This document shows, piece by piece, positions 10,701 to 19,377 of a DNA stretch of 64,000 nt. Both the position numbers and the translations under genes were made by a program. The notes below the pieces were generated by a model that made no database searches, had not been told where the DNA came from, and saw nothing but the letters and a program-made list of their open reading frames with translations. Every line of letters begins with the position of its first letter. Positions within the stretch are counted from its first letter, which is position 1. The DNA is from Nostoc sp. NMS7. Lineage in GTDB: Bacteria; Cyanobacteriota; Cyanobacteriia; Cyanobacteriales; Nostocaceae. Location: positions 1 to 64,000 of the forward strand of contig NZ_JABXKJ010000148.1 of NCBI RefSeq assembly GCF_017115085.1, read 5' to 3'.

Positions 10701-11984
10701 ATAGAAACTCAAAGCCAAACACAGCAAATTGTTGATAATTTACGGCAGCAATTAGAATATATATCAACTGAGCGAACTTGGTAGCAGTCAGTTTGGAAAG
10801 CCATTCCTAGTAAATTCAAGCCTAAACTTGATTCTACAGACTTGTTTAATCTGGACTTTTTACACACTATCAATACTCAGTTTAAATCTTGGCAACAGCA
10901 ACTCCAAAAAGATGAAATTTATCTCAATCGATATCAGCACTTTGTTCAAGATTGGATTGGAAAATTAAGAAAGCCAACTGAAGGCGATCGCACTGATTTA
11001 ACGCGACTAAATAATGCCAACGTCATTGGTATTACTTGCGTTCAAGCTGCAAATTACAATTTTTCACAAGAATTCAGATACTTTGATGTTGTCATTATTG
11101 ATGAAGTTAGTAAATGTACTCCTCCAGAGTTATTAATCCCAGCTTTGAAAGCCAAAAAGTTGGTTATGGTTGGCGACCATCGACAATTACCACCCATGCT
11201 TGACATGAAGACTTTAGAGGAAGTTTCTCAAGAGATTGGCAGCACAAATCCAGAACTACAATTATTGCAAGACTCACTGTTTAAAATTCACTTTGAAACT
11301 GCTAATGATAGTATCAAACAAATGTTAAATATTCAATATCGAATGCACCCCATAATTATGGGCGCAATCAATCAGTTTTATGATGGTAAACTAGAATGTG
11401 GTATTTTAGAGCCGGATACAAAACGCGCACATAATTTAGCAGGCGAAATCATCGAAGAATCTAAGCATCTTATCTGGGTAAAAACGCCTGGAAGTAATCA
11501 ATTTCAAGAGAAACTTACAGGAACTTCATTCTATAATATTCCAGAAATTAATGCCATTGAAATTTTGTGTAAGCAATTTGAGACTACTTGGGCTTCTAGA
11601 GTTGCTAATGGTGAACCAAAAAAAGAAATCGCCGTGATTACTTTTTTTGGTGATCAACTCAGAAAAATTGATGAGCGCCTGCAATCTAAACTTTTCCCAT
11701 CGCTGCAAATCACTACTGGTACAGTAGATCAATTTCAAGGTATGGAACGACCTGTTGTAATTGTGAGTATGGTTCGTAATAATAGTAGAGGAGATGTGGG
11801 ATTTGCCAAAAAGCCAGAACGAGTTAACGTTGCTTTTTCCCGCGCTCAAGAACTACTAGTAATTGTGGGTTGTCATTCGCTATTCACCCAGCAGGGTAGA
11901 GAAGTCGGGAGTATGTACTCCAATGTTTCAAACATCGTGCGTCTACATGGAGGTTTCATTAATGTTTCTCGCCTCTTCAGCTAA
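7764..11984 (+). pseudogene. second IF2_N UPF1-like helicase, interrupted by two in-frame stops
   Basis: A paralogue of the gene at 1472, with one frame kept over 1406 codons except for TAA at 8706-8708 (codon 315) and TAG at 10782-10784 (codon 1007). The first replaces the CAA (Gln) immediately before Walker A GPPGTGKT; the second replaces a TGG (Trp) kept in the intact copy. Both fit C-to-T or G-to-A transitions. All other parts remain: IF-2-like N-terminus ([17 protein letters not shown]), Walker [31 protein letters not shown] and NVAFSRAQE. The region matching residues 60-235 of copy 1 is nearly absent. ATG 7764 aligns with the copy-1 start. Recent inactivation is likeliest; recoding cannot be excluded. 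Confidence 0.85.
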
Positions 11985-13770
11985 ACCAATTGATGACAAT
12001 CTTAAGAAGTTGGTAGAGGAAATAGAAGCGCAAAGCCTTAGTTTATCAGTTTTAGCCGCGCGTCAATTCCGTTATAGTTTGCATCAAACTTCGGTAGAAG
12101 TAAATATCAAAGAACCCCGTCAGTTTAACGTACTCGAAGAATTTATTATTCGTGCTGCTATTGAATTTCAACCTCCGCCAACAGAGGATGAATTAGCCTC
12201 TGTACTTGGTCTTGATTCTATATTTATCCAAACTACTACTGCAACTCTTCGGACATTACAAACTCTATCAGCAACATCGCCACTAACAGTCACTCCTGAA
12301 GGTCGTTCATTCTATGAAAAAGGGTCTGTACCACAGCCCCCATATCCTGTACAGCTTAATGCTATTACAGACCCTTTAAGCGACAAAATCACCTTTCAAT
12401 CTGAATCCTTAAATGAGACAGTGATAAATTTGCCTGATTTGGCAGACTTTATAACTATTGATCATACAATTGCTGATATTGCTTCGTTACCGCTTGAGGA
12501 AATACAAAAAAGTATTCAGGTTTCAGCTTTAGCACTTCATGTCCCAGAAGAGGGAAAAATTGTTACTTCCTATAAAGTATTAGCTTCGACTCAAAAAATT
12601 GGGAGAAAGATATCGCTTTTCGTTATCTTCGATGCCCTTGAAGATAAATTGAGTATTCAAATCAGAAATGGAAAGCAAATTTTAGAGTCAGCATCCAACT
12701 GGTTAGAACTGCTACATACTGAAGGGAAAATATCTTTGCAAGCATTATGTAAATTGTCAACTGAAACCATCAATTTTGAACGTGAAGCTATTCTCAAGCA
12801 AAAAAACACTGAAATAGAAGCTAGACTCGAAAATATTCGCCAAAAAGTGCTAGAAACTCCCACAAAAGCTGCTGGAAAAGTAGTAGGTGAGGCTATACAG
12901 TTACGCGATAGACAAATTAGCCAAGCTTTTTCAGAAGTTTTAAATTCAGCTAAAAATCAGCTTCTAATTTATTCTCCTTGGGTTAATCAGGCAGTTGTCA
13001 ATGAAACATTTCTAGCTCTGTTACAGAAATTAGCTAATCGCGGAGTTTGGATTTTGATTGGACATGGAATTGCGCGGCGAGAAGAAGATGAAGATAAACC
13101 AATTCCACCAGAACTAGAGAAAAAACTTCGAGCGATAAAAACCCCTGATGGTTTACCATGTGTACAGGTTCTTTGGTTGGGTGATTCCCATGTCAAAGAA
13201 GTAATAGTTGATCAGCAAATCCATCTTTGTGGATCTCATAACTGGTTATCCTATCGCGGCGACTACCTACCACGAGGCGAGTCAGTTTATAAAGTTACAA
13301 TTCCCCATCAAGTTCAGGAAGCTTATGAATTTCTCGCTAATCGCTTCCAAAATCATGCTCAAAAATTATGGGAAAATGCTCTCGAAAACCGCGATTATAA
13401 ACTGGCTGTAGAGTGTTTATGTATGTGGGGTGCGCTAGGTATGGAAGATATTGCACTCCAAAAAATACAGCAAAATAACTGGCTGGAACTTTTGCCTGTG
13501 TGGTTGAATGTAGCACTTCAGGGGTTAAAGTCCAAGAATATACAAGCTGATTCAGCAAGTTTTAAAACGGCACTTTTGTTACTGAGTCAAGTTTCTATTG
13601 AAGAGGCTTTTATTGAGTCATTACAGCAGGGATGGCGGAAAGTTATCCGCGCGATCGCTACTAATAATCCTCAAACGGCTTTAAACTTACTGAGTGATGA
13701 TGTATGGGCGCAGTTTCTACGTCTCAATATTGCCCAAAAGAGTGATTCACCTGCTGATTTTATTCTGTAG
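11962..13770 (+). CDS. HKD (phospholipase-D-like) nuclease, partner of the IF2_N helicase
   Basis: A 602-residue protein. The C-terminal half carries one PLD motif: HVKEVIVD near residue 410 (HxK plus Asp), followed by CGSHNWLS. LLIYSPWV and GVWILIGHG precede it as in this fold. PLD nucleases normally dimerise to form one active site. The N-terminal 250 residues are unassigned; residues about 280-300 look coiled. ATG 11962 lies 8 nt after GGAGG and overlaps the helicase end by 23 bp, implying coupled translation. An upstream in-frame start at 11863 is not supported. No signal peptide or membrane segment is seen. The helicase-plus-PLD pairing suggests nucleic-acid defence; that role is inference. 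Confidence 0.82.
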   Translation: MFLASSAKPIDDNLKKLVEEIEAQSLSLSVLAARQFRYSLHQTSVEVNIKEPRQFNVLEEFIIRAAIEFQPPPTEDELASVLGLDSIFIQTTTATLRTLQTLSATSPLTVTPEGRSFYEKGSVPQPPYPVQLNAITDPLSDKITFQSESLNETVINLPDLADFITIDHTIADIASLPLEEIQKSIQVSALALHVPEEGKIVTSYKVLASTQKIGRKISLFVIFDALEDKLSIQIRNGKQILESASNWLELLHTEGKISLQALCKLSTETINFEREAILKQKNTEIEARLENIRQKVLETPTKAAGKVVGEAIQLRDRQISQAFSEVLNSAKNQLLIYSPWVNQAVVNETFLALLQKLANRGVWILIGHGIARREEDEDKPIPPELEKKLRAIKTPDGLPCVQVLWLGDSHVKEVIVDQQIHLCGSHNWLSYRGDYLPRGESVYKVTIPHQVQEAYEFLANRFQNHAQKLWENALENRDYKLAVECLCMWGALGMEDIALQKIQQNNWLELLPVWLNVALQGLKSKNIQADSASFKTALLLLSQVSIEEAFIESLQQGWRKVIRAIATNNPQTALNLLSDDVWAQFLRLNIAQKSDSPADFIL

Positions 13771-13968
13771 TATAGGTAACATATATTAGGATATTTTTCA
13801 TACTTCAATAGTAATAATTTTTTGGAAGAGAACTAATAAATCTGTCTTCCTGATTTCGTGTAAGTTGGCAATAAAATGATTCTTAACCTTTGATTGACTT
13901 AAAGATAGATACAGAAATTCGTCTTATTTAGATACAATTTATAGGCAGAGAGAGCCGAGGAGAACAAG

Positions 13969-15108
13969 GTGGTTTTATTAAAAGGCTTTGAAATAGAGAT
14001 ATACACTGGCACGCCTCAAGGTGAAATCGTCGGCCTCTCCGACAAGATTGTTGCAGATTTGGATGGATTTATGCGGGAGCCAGATAGCCGCAATGTCGAA
14101 TACATAACCGAACCATCCCCTAATTACGATAATTTATTGTGTGCTTTGCTGCGTCCCCGGCGAGAGTTGCGAAACTACCTCGATCGCTTGGGCAATTACA
14201 CTTTGATCCCAGGAAGTACTCTATCTTTGGGTGGGAGCGATCGCTTTCTGCGTTCCGATCCAGCAAACCCTTATCATGACTACATTGAGAACACCTACGG
14301 AACAAAAGTAGTCACCGCTAGCGTACATATTAATGTCGGCATCAGCGACCCAGAAGTATTAATGCGAGCGTGTCGGGTGATCCGTATGGAAGCACCTCTA
14401 TTTCTCGCCCTCAGCGCCTCATCTCCCTTCCTGGATGGGAAAACTACTGGCTATCACTCCACCCGTTGGGGACTCTTTCCGCAAACGCCTAGCCATGTGC
14501 CGTTATTTGCCAGCCACGCCGATCATATTCAATGGGTGGAAGATCAACTCGCTGCTGGAACAATGCAAAATATACGGCATTTGTGGGCATCAGTGCGCCC
14601 AAATGGCGATCGCCGTCCCTATGACTTGAATCGCCTAGAATTGCGAATTTGTGATTTAGTCACAGATCCCATTGCCTTGCTAGCGATTAGTGCCTTATTA
14701 GAAGCGCGTTTATTGCAAATAATCGAAAATCCCAGCATCGATCCGTTAACTCAAAGTACTTTCTCTGCTGAAGAACTCGTCACCCTGACTGCTGAGAATG
14801 AAGCTGCTGCTGCTGTTGGTAGTCTTGATGCTCATTTGAGGCATTGGCAAGATGGCAGAAGCATCTTAGCCAGAGATTGGATTTCTCAAATGTACCAAGA
14901 TGTTTGGGCGATCGCTAAACAACAAGGCTTTAGCTGTTTCCTTTCCCCTTTGCACAAAATCCTCCGCGAAGGCAATGAAGCTCAACAGTGGTTACAATTA
15001 CACGCAGTCGGTTTTGACAGCCAACGCGTCATCACTCAGGCGATTGTTGCCACCCAAGAACACGAAATCGAACTCGAAGACAAATTGTGTTCCTCTCTGC
15101 TGGCTTAG
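13969..15108 (+). CDS. gshA: glutamate--cysteine ligase, cyanobacterial type
   Basis: The 379-residue product matches the cyanobacterial glutamate-cysteine ligase family (GCS2-like), which joins L-Glu and L-Cys with ATP in the first step of glutathione synthesis. Recognisable segments are LLKGFEIEIYTGTPQGEIVG at the start, the EPSPNYD region near residue 48, a long central part with SASSPFLDGKTTGYHSTR near residue 150, and LNRLELRICD near residue 224. The start is GTG 13969, behind GAGGAGAA at 13957-13964. It stands alone, with 198 bp of A/T-rich spacer upstream. gshB is not in the window. Confidence 0.85.
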   Translation: MVLLKGFEIEIYTGTPQGEIVGLSDKIVADLDGFMREPDSRNVEYITEPSPNYDNLLCALLRPRRELRNYLDRLGNYTLIPGSTLSLGGSDRFLRSDPANPYHDYIENTYGTKVVTASVHINVGISDPEVLMRACRVIRMEAPLFLALSASSPFLDGKTTGYHSTRWGLFPQTPSHVPLFASHADHIQWVEDQLAAGTMQNIRHLWASVRPNGDRRPYDLNRLELRICDLVTDPIALLAISALLEARLLQIIENPSIDPLTQSTFSAEELVTLTAENEAAAAVGSLDAHLRHWQDGRSILARDWISQMYQDVWAIAKQQGFSCFLSPLHKILREGNEAQQWLQLHAVGFDSQRVITQAIVATQEHEIELEDKLCSSLLA

Positions 15109-15229
15109 AAGTTCTGCGTTAGCGTTGGCGTAGCCTCTCGTAGAGAAGCTCACCGTTGGCGTTCGCGTTAGCGTCTCTGAAAGAGAAGCCTCTCGTAGAG
15201 AAGGTATCGCTAAACTAGGGATTTCCCAC
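15109..15229. repeat. clustered GTAGCCTCTCGTAGAGAAG-type repeats
   Basis: Several overlapping copies of the words GCGTTAGCGTTGGCG, CCTCTCGTAGAGAAG and GCGTCTCTGAAAGAGAAG follow the gshA stop. Similar words occur at 41955-41975 (GTCTCGTAGAGAAGG). This is a palindromic interspersed repeat typical of Nostoc-group genomes, with no coding content. Confidence 0.55.
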
Positions 15230-15395
15230 AAATAAATTACTACTACTTGTGGGGTGGGCAGCGTTCGATGGTTCCTGAGCTTTGTCGAAGGACTGAGCGC
15301 TCACGCCGAAGTCTTGCCCGCCTTTGGTTGCTGGGCGGGCGAGACGCCCACCCCACAATAAATAATTGGATATTTTTTTATTTGTCAGTCCCTTA
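15230..15395. repeat. GTGGGGTGGGC inverted-repeat element
   Basis: The arms TTGTGGGGTGGGC at 15248-15260 and GCCCACCCCACAA at 15345-15357 face each other. Short flanks AAATAAATT and AATAAATAATT and the tail GTCCCTTA follow the pattern of the other family members. It fills the convergent gap between gshA and the dehydrogenase gene. No ORF is inside. Confidence 0.6.
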
Positions 15396-16370
15396 AAAAT
15401 TGTAAACTTCAGGGTTAACACAATCAGCCAAATGATCACCTGTCAATCCTGCAATTAAGTTAGCGATCGCCATTGTTGCCATTTTTGAGCGCGTTTGACG
15501 GCTGGCACTGCCGATATGAGGTGCAATAATCAGATTATCTAGGGTCAACAATGGGCTATCGCTGGGGAGCGGTTCTGGTTCTGTAACATCCACAGCTGCA
15601 CCGGCGATTTTACCATTTGCAAGGGCACGATACAGAGAATCTGGATCTACAATAGTTCCTCGTGCTGTATTGATCAAAATAGCCGATTGCTTCATCAACT
15701 CAAATTGGCGATCGCTAATAAGATGATAAGTATCATCAGCAGATGGCGTATGCAGTGTCACAAAGTCGGACTCTTCCAGTAAGTGTTCTAACGGATAAAA
15801 CTCCACACCTAGAGATTGTTCTAATTCTGGCTGGCATCGTTGCCGACTCGTATACAAAATCCGCATTTCAAAGCCTTTAGCACGACGAGCGATCGCTTGA
15901 CCAATCCGCCCAAAACCAACAATGCCCAAGGTAGCACCTGTAACATTCGGCCCCAATAACAAGTCTGGTTCCCAAGTCTGCCATAAACCTGCACGAGTAA
16001 ACCGATCTGCCTCCACTACTCGCCGTGCTGCTGCCATTAATAGTGCCCAGGTAAAATCTGCGGTAGCATCGGTTAATACACCAGGAGTATAACCGACAGG
16101 AATCTGCCGTGCCGTAGCGGCGGCAATGTCAATGTTATCGTAACCCACCGCCATTTGACTGATGACTTTGAGTTTTCCAGACTCTATCAATTGCCGATCA
16201 ATTTGGTCAGTGAGCAGGCAGAGCAATCCATCTATTTCCTTGACTTTTTCTAGTAAAATTTTGTGGGGAGGGGGTTGCCGTTCTGGCCAAACTTCCACAG
16301 TGGCGAGCGATCGCAGTTGCTCTAATTCAATGGGTAGACGACGAGTAATGAAGACTTTAGTTTGAAGCAT
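15393..16370 (-). CDS. D-2-hydroxyacid dehydrogenase (glyoxylate/hydroxypyruvate reductase-like)
   Basis: A 325-residue NAD(P)-dependent dehydrogenase. It has the dinucleotide fold GIVGFGRIGQAIARRAKGF near residue 145, and catalytic residues in order: Arg in NTARGTIV, Glu in VTEPEPLP, and His in APHIGSAS. VAVGYDNIDI lies at the usual position in the substrate domain. Such enzymes reduce glyoxylate or hydroxypyruvate, a likely role in photorespiratory carbon recovery, though the exact 2-oxoacid is not visible. The start ATG 16370 fits the family length. The gene's 3' end abuts the 15230-15395 repeat, so the last codons may overlap the element. Confidence 0.88.
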   Translation of the reverse strand: MLQTKVFITRRLPIELEQLRSLATVEVWPERQPPPHKILLEKVKEIDGLLCLLTDQIDRQLIESGKLKVISQMAVGYDNIDIAAATARQIPVGYTPGVLTDATADFTWALLMAAARRVVEADRFTRAGLWQTWEPDLLLGPNVTGATLGIVGFGRIGQAIARRAKGFEMRILYTSRQRCQPELEQSLGVEFYPLEHLLEESDFVTLHTPSADDTYHLISDRQFELMKQSAILINTARGTIVDPDSLYRALANGKIAGAAVDVTEPEPLPSDSPLLTLDNLIIAPHIGSASRQTRSKMATMAIANLIAGLTGDHLADCVNPEVYNF

Positions 16371-16464
16371 AGTTTTGGAAATAATTTAGGTTCTACCGCT
16401 CCCTTTATCTCAAACAAATAAATAATACCAATTCTGTATGAAGACGCGCTAAACCATATTTAAT

Positions 16465-16554
16465 AGGACTTACGCAAATGACACGTTGTAGGGACAATTC
16501 ATGAATTGCCCCTACCTGAAAATGACCGTTTCAGCTATTGTTTGCGTAAGTCCT
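16465..16554. repeat. MITE-like element with AGGACTTACGCAAA termini
   Basis: AGGACTTACGCAAA at 16465-16478 is mirrored by TTTGCGTAAGTCCT at 16541-16554. Inside is GGGACAATTCATGAATTGCCCC, itself a palindrome. Related copies or half-copies are at 24577-24682, 27497, 51368-51483 and 56660-56727. The rest of the 16371-16945 spacer is A/T-rich and shows no gene. Confidence 0.7.
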
Positions 16555-16945
16555 GTTTAAGTTGGAGCAATTCAGGCAGAGATCGTTAAAGCAGGAATCG
16601 CGTGACTTTTAGTCATCCGAGGTTTAAAATAATTCCAAATATATTGGCAAGCTTCTTTTATCCCAAATTACACTAATCCCCTGTCAGGGATCTCGATACA
16701 ACTGTAGACTTTTCAAACATCCTCTTAACGGGAAAGATCCGCTCTTCAAAGCAAAGCTATTACTAATAACTATAAAGCTTGTAGCGTATTTTAGTTAAGA
16801 AAGAGTCTTAATAGATTCCGCTAATTTAAAAGATTATCGAGAGAATTAATCCTTACAGCGTAAGAGTTTGATACATTTTCTTTGTATTTATTTGTGTTTG
16901 GAGTTATACATTAGAAATCATAGAACTTGATGTGAGAAATTATCT

Positions 16946-17851
16946 ATGACTTACGATAACCGCGCCGAAGTGCGAAAGGTTTTAATTATTACCCTATTGC
17001 TCAACCTGTTTGTACTGGGATTGAAAGCACTTGTGGGCTACTGGACAGGTTCTTTGAGTTTGCTAGCTGATGCCTTGCATAGTGTGACAGATAGTGCAAA
17101 CAACGTTTTAGGATTAATTGCGAGTAAATTTTCTTCTCCCCAACCCGATCGCGAGCATCCCTACGGACATCACAAATTTGAAGCAGTCGGAGCTTTAGGA
17201 ATTGCCTCATTTTTAGGAATAGCCTGTTTTGAAATTCTGCAAGGAGCAATCGAACGAATTCTCAAAGGTGGTGGTGAACCTGTGATCATATCACCACCGG
17301 AGTTGTGGTTATTACTAATTGTGCTGGGCGTGAATATTTTTGTCGCCTTTTACGAACGTCGTGTAGGTAGGCGGGTAGGTAGCTCAATTCTCATTGCTGA
17401 CGCGACACATACGATGAGCGATATTTGGGTGACAATCTCTGTAATTGCCGGTTTGATCGGAGTTTGGCTAGGTTATCAATGGATGGATTTGGTGTTAGCT
17501 TTTCCTGTCGCTTTGCTGGTATTTTGGAGTGGTTGGTCAGTTTTAAAAGAGAATTTGCCTTCGCTGGTGGATCAAATGGCGATCGCACCAGAAGCAATAC
17601 ATACGATCGCTACTTCTGTTCCAGGTGTAATTAACTGTCATGATATTGCCTCTCGCGGTGTTCTTGGTCGTCAAGTATTCATTGAAATGCATTTAATAGT
17701 CGATGCAACAGACGTAGAAACCGCCCACCAACTCACCGAAGAAGTAGAAAGACGATTAGAAGAACGGTTTCGTCCAGTCAGGATTTTAATTCATGTTGAG
17801 CCACCAGGATATAAGTCTGAGCAAATTAGCTTTGAAACTGGAGCTAAATAG
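16946..17851 (+). CDS. cation diffusion facilitator family metal exporter
   Basis: A 301-residue membrane protein of the CDF family, which exports divalent metals from the cytoplasm in exchange for protons. Two metal-site helices each carry HxxxD: ALHSVTDSANN near residue 47 and ATHTMSDIW near residue 157. This all-His/Asp pattern suggests zinc or similar metals. HPYGHHKFEAVGAL near residue 74 and a C-terminal cytoplasmic domain (HDIASRGVLGR, then HLIVDATDVETAH) are also typical. About six membrane segments are visible. The start ATG 16946 gives the normal family length. Confidence 0.9.
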   Translation: MTYDNRAEVRKVLIITLLLNLFVLGLKALVGYWTGSLSLLADALHSVTDSANNVLGLIASKFSSPQPDREHPYGHHKFEAVGALGIASFLGIACFEILQGAIERILKGGGEPVIISPPELWLLLIVLGVNIFVAFYERRVGRRVGSSILIADATHTMSDIWVTISVIAGLIGVWLGYQWMDLVLAFPVALLVFWSGWSVLKENLPSLVDQMAIAPEAIHTIATSVPGVINCHDIASRGVLGRQVFIEMHLIVDATDVETAHQLTEEVERRLEERFRPVRILIHVEPPGYKSEQISFETGAK

Positions 17852-17944
17852 TTATTCCGTAACTTGTGCGTAAGTCCTAACCAAAAATGATGTTGTAAAA
17901 CCTTGATTTCTGCATTTAAAAAATATGATCAAGAACATGTTAAC

Positions 17945-17971
17945 AATTCAAAATTCAAAATTCAAAATTCC
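17945..17971. repeat. heptameric tandem repeat (ATTCAAA)
   Basis: About four tandem copies of the 7-mer ATTCAAA lie at the end of the response-regulator gene. Heptamer arrays (STRR) are characteristic of heterocystous cyanobacteria. Confidence 0.7.
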
Positions 17972-18375
17972 AAATTAATCTGATCAGAAGCAACCAAATT
18001 TGCGACGATCGCAACTAGTTCTCCTGGATCAACTGGTTTAGCCACATGAGTCTGAAAGCCTGCTTCCAGGGCAAGGCTACGATACTCGCTATCGCTGTAT
18101 GCAGTCAAGGCGATCGCGGGAAGTTTTCCCCAAATATCAGGCTTCAGCGCCCTGATCTTGCGGATGAGGGTGTAGCCATCTTCACCAGGCATAGCAATAT
18201 CACAAATCAACACATCTGGTTGCAACTCAGGTAGTACTTTCAATGCTACCTCTGCCGATGCAACTGCCATGACGGTGGCTCCATCAGCTTCCAACACGGT
18301 AGTAATGTAAAAGCGGCTATCCTCATCATCATCAACTACGAGGATGTTTAAGCCAGCAAGGGGAACAGGTTTCAT
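17962..18375 (-). CDS. single-domain response regulator (REC)
   Basis: A stand-alone phosphoacceptor domain of 137 residues. It has acidic residues VVDDDED near residue 12, the phosphorylated Asp in LICDIAMPGEDGY, Thr in ALTAYSD, and the conserved Lys in VAKPVDPGE. No output domain follows, so it probably acts through protein contact downstream of a histidine kinase not in this window. ATG 18375 is preferred over 18399 because GGAGA lies 6 nt upstream of it. The heptamer repeat overlaps its 3' end. Confidence 0.9.
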   Translation of the reverse strand: MKPVPLAGLNILVVDDDEDSRFYITTVLEADGATVMAVASAEVALKVLPELQPDVLICDIAMPGEDGYTLIRKIRALKPDIWGKLPAIALTAYSDSEYRSLALEAGFQTHVAKPVDPGELVAIVANLVASDQINLEF

Positions 18376-18412
18376 AACATCTCCATTAACGTTGATCAAA
18401 TGAAAGTTATTT

Positions 18413-18514
18413 CTAATTAGCTGCTTGTTTTTTTCTCTCTAACCACACCATTGCTAATTTTACTGCGATCGCGCCTATTTTCCGAGAAAATAACTTAATT
18501 CGTCTAGCCATCAT
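18413..18514 (-). CDS. possible small basic protein upstream of the response regulator
   Basis: A 33-codon frame on the same strand ends 37 nt before the response regulator start. It encodes a very basic amphipathic peptide (MMARRIKLFSRKIGAIAVK, ending LERKKQAAN). The frame stays open a further 11 codons upstream without a standard start. There is no clear ribosome site. I do not recognise it; it may be a small conserved protein or chance. Confidence 0.25.
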   Translation of the reverse strand: MMARRIKLFSRKIGAIAVKLAMVWLERKKQAAN

Positions 18515-18604
18515 CCATTTTGCGGCTAGTTGTTCGCTGGTATTAATAAACTATGGTGAAGATGCTTGAAAATATAGATATTGCTTTAAATGTGAGAGCC
18601 AACC

Positions 18605-18922
18605 ATGACTGAAGCCAAAGCTACCCCTACAGCCCGTCGGGGACGAATATTTCCTGAAATTCACTGGACAGAGGAACAAAAAGCGCAACGTGAAGCCGAA
18701 CGCGAAGCTTTTTACCAATGCTGTAAACCAGTATTTGATAAAGTTAAATCGGAATTAATTGAAACTCATTACAACTGGTATGTTACTGTTGAACCCGATA
18801 GTGGAGAGTATTTCGTCGATCAGGATTTAAAAGTGGTTTGGCAACAGTGTCGTGAAAAGCATCCTGGTAAAATACACCATACTTTCCAAATTAATGAGTC
18901 TGGGGCTTGCGGCACGATATGA
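18605..18922 (+). CDS. small cyanobacterial protein, partner of the aspartic protease
   Basis: A 105-residue soluble protein, charged near the N-terminus (EEQKAQREAEREAF) with the core HYNWYVTVEPDSGEYFVDQD. I do not recognise a named domain; similar short proteins accompany retropepsin-like genes in cyanobacteria. Its TGA overlaps the downstream ATG as ATGA (18919-18922), so the two genes are translationally coupled. ATG 18605 closely follows GAGAGCCAACC. Confidence 0.7.
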   Translation: MTEAKATPTARRGRIFPEIHWTEEQKAQREAEREAFYQCCKPVFDKVKSELIETHYNWYVTVEPDSGEYFVDQDLKVVWQQCREKHPGKIHHTFQINESGACGTI

Positions 18923-19281
18923 TAGAGGGTTTTTTTGATGATCAGGATGCCCTACTTTTCGAGATTAATTTCATAACATCCCATGGATTAGAATTAGCAG
19001 TTGATGCAATGTTGGATACGGGTTTTTCAGACTGGTTAGCAATTAATCACCAAGATTTAGACGCACTTGGTTGGACTTATTTTGACCAACAAACTATGCG
19101 TACTGCACGGGTAGATGTAAGATTTGATATCTACGCAGGTAAGCTAGGAATTGATGGTAGTGAATTCAACATTCCTATTCACGTTGGTAAAGATTTAACT
19201 GAAGTTTTACTCGGTCGTCAATGGCTAACTACTCGACGGTTGGTTGTTGATATGCCATCGGGTGAATTAACTTTGGGATAA
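18919..19281 (+). CDS. clan AA retropepsin-like aspartic protease
   Basis: A 120-residue protein containing the aspartyl protease motif MLDTGFSDWL (D-T-G) near residue 34 and a C-terminal LLGRQWL-type segment. The order and size fit single-domain retropepsin-like proteases that work as dimers. No signal peptide is seen, so action is probably cytoplasmic. The ATG at 18919 overlaps the previous stop; the frame extends to TTG 18907, but ATGA coupling favours 18919. The substrate is unknown; the coupled upstream protein is the obvious candidate partner or inhibitor. Confidence 0.78.
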   Translation: MIEGFFDDQDALLFEINFITSHGLELAVDAMLDTGFSDWLAINHQDLDALGWTYFDQQTMRTARVDVRFDIYAGKLGIDGSEFNIPIHVGKDLTEVLLGRQWLTTRRLVVDMPSGELTLG

Positions 19282-19330
19282 ATCAATACTTGCAAATAAA
19301 AAAGTATAGTTTAAGTTTGAAAAGAGAAAA

Positions 19331-19372
19331 AGCGCAGAGAGAATAGATGAACTCTCTGCGCTTGTTTGCCGT
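19331..19372. terminator. bidirectional terminator between protease gene and guaA
   Basis: AAGCGCAGAGAG at 19331-19342 pairs perfectly with CTCTCTGCGCTT at 19353-19364. A-rich sequence precedes it and T-rich sequence follows, so it can serve both convergent genes. Confidence 0.75.
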
Positions 19373-19377
19373 TTACA

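Noticed and set aside
5925-11984. A reassigned genetic code, to explain three in-frame stops.
   Set aside because: Other genes in the window end normally with TAA, TAG and TGA, and both TAA and TAG would have to be recoded only here.
14120-14305. A minus-strand ORF inside gshA.
   Set aside because: Shadow of a conserved gene, with no start signals.
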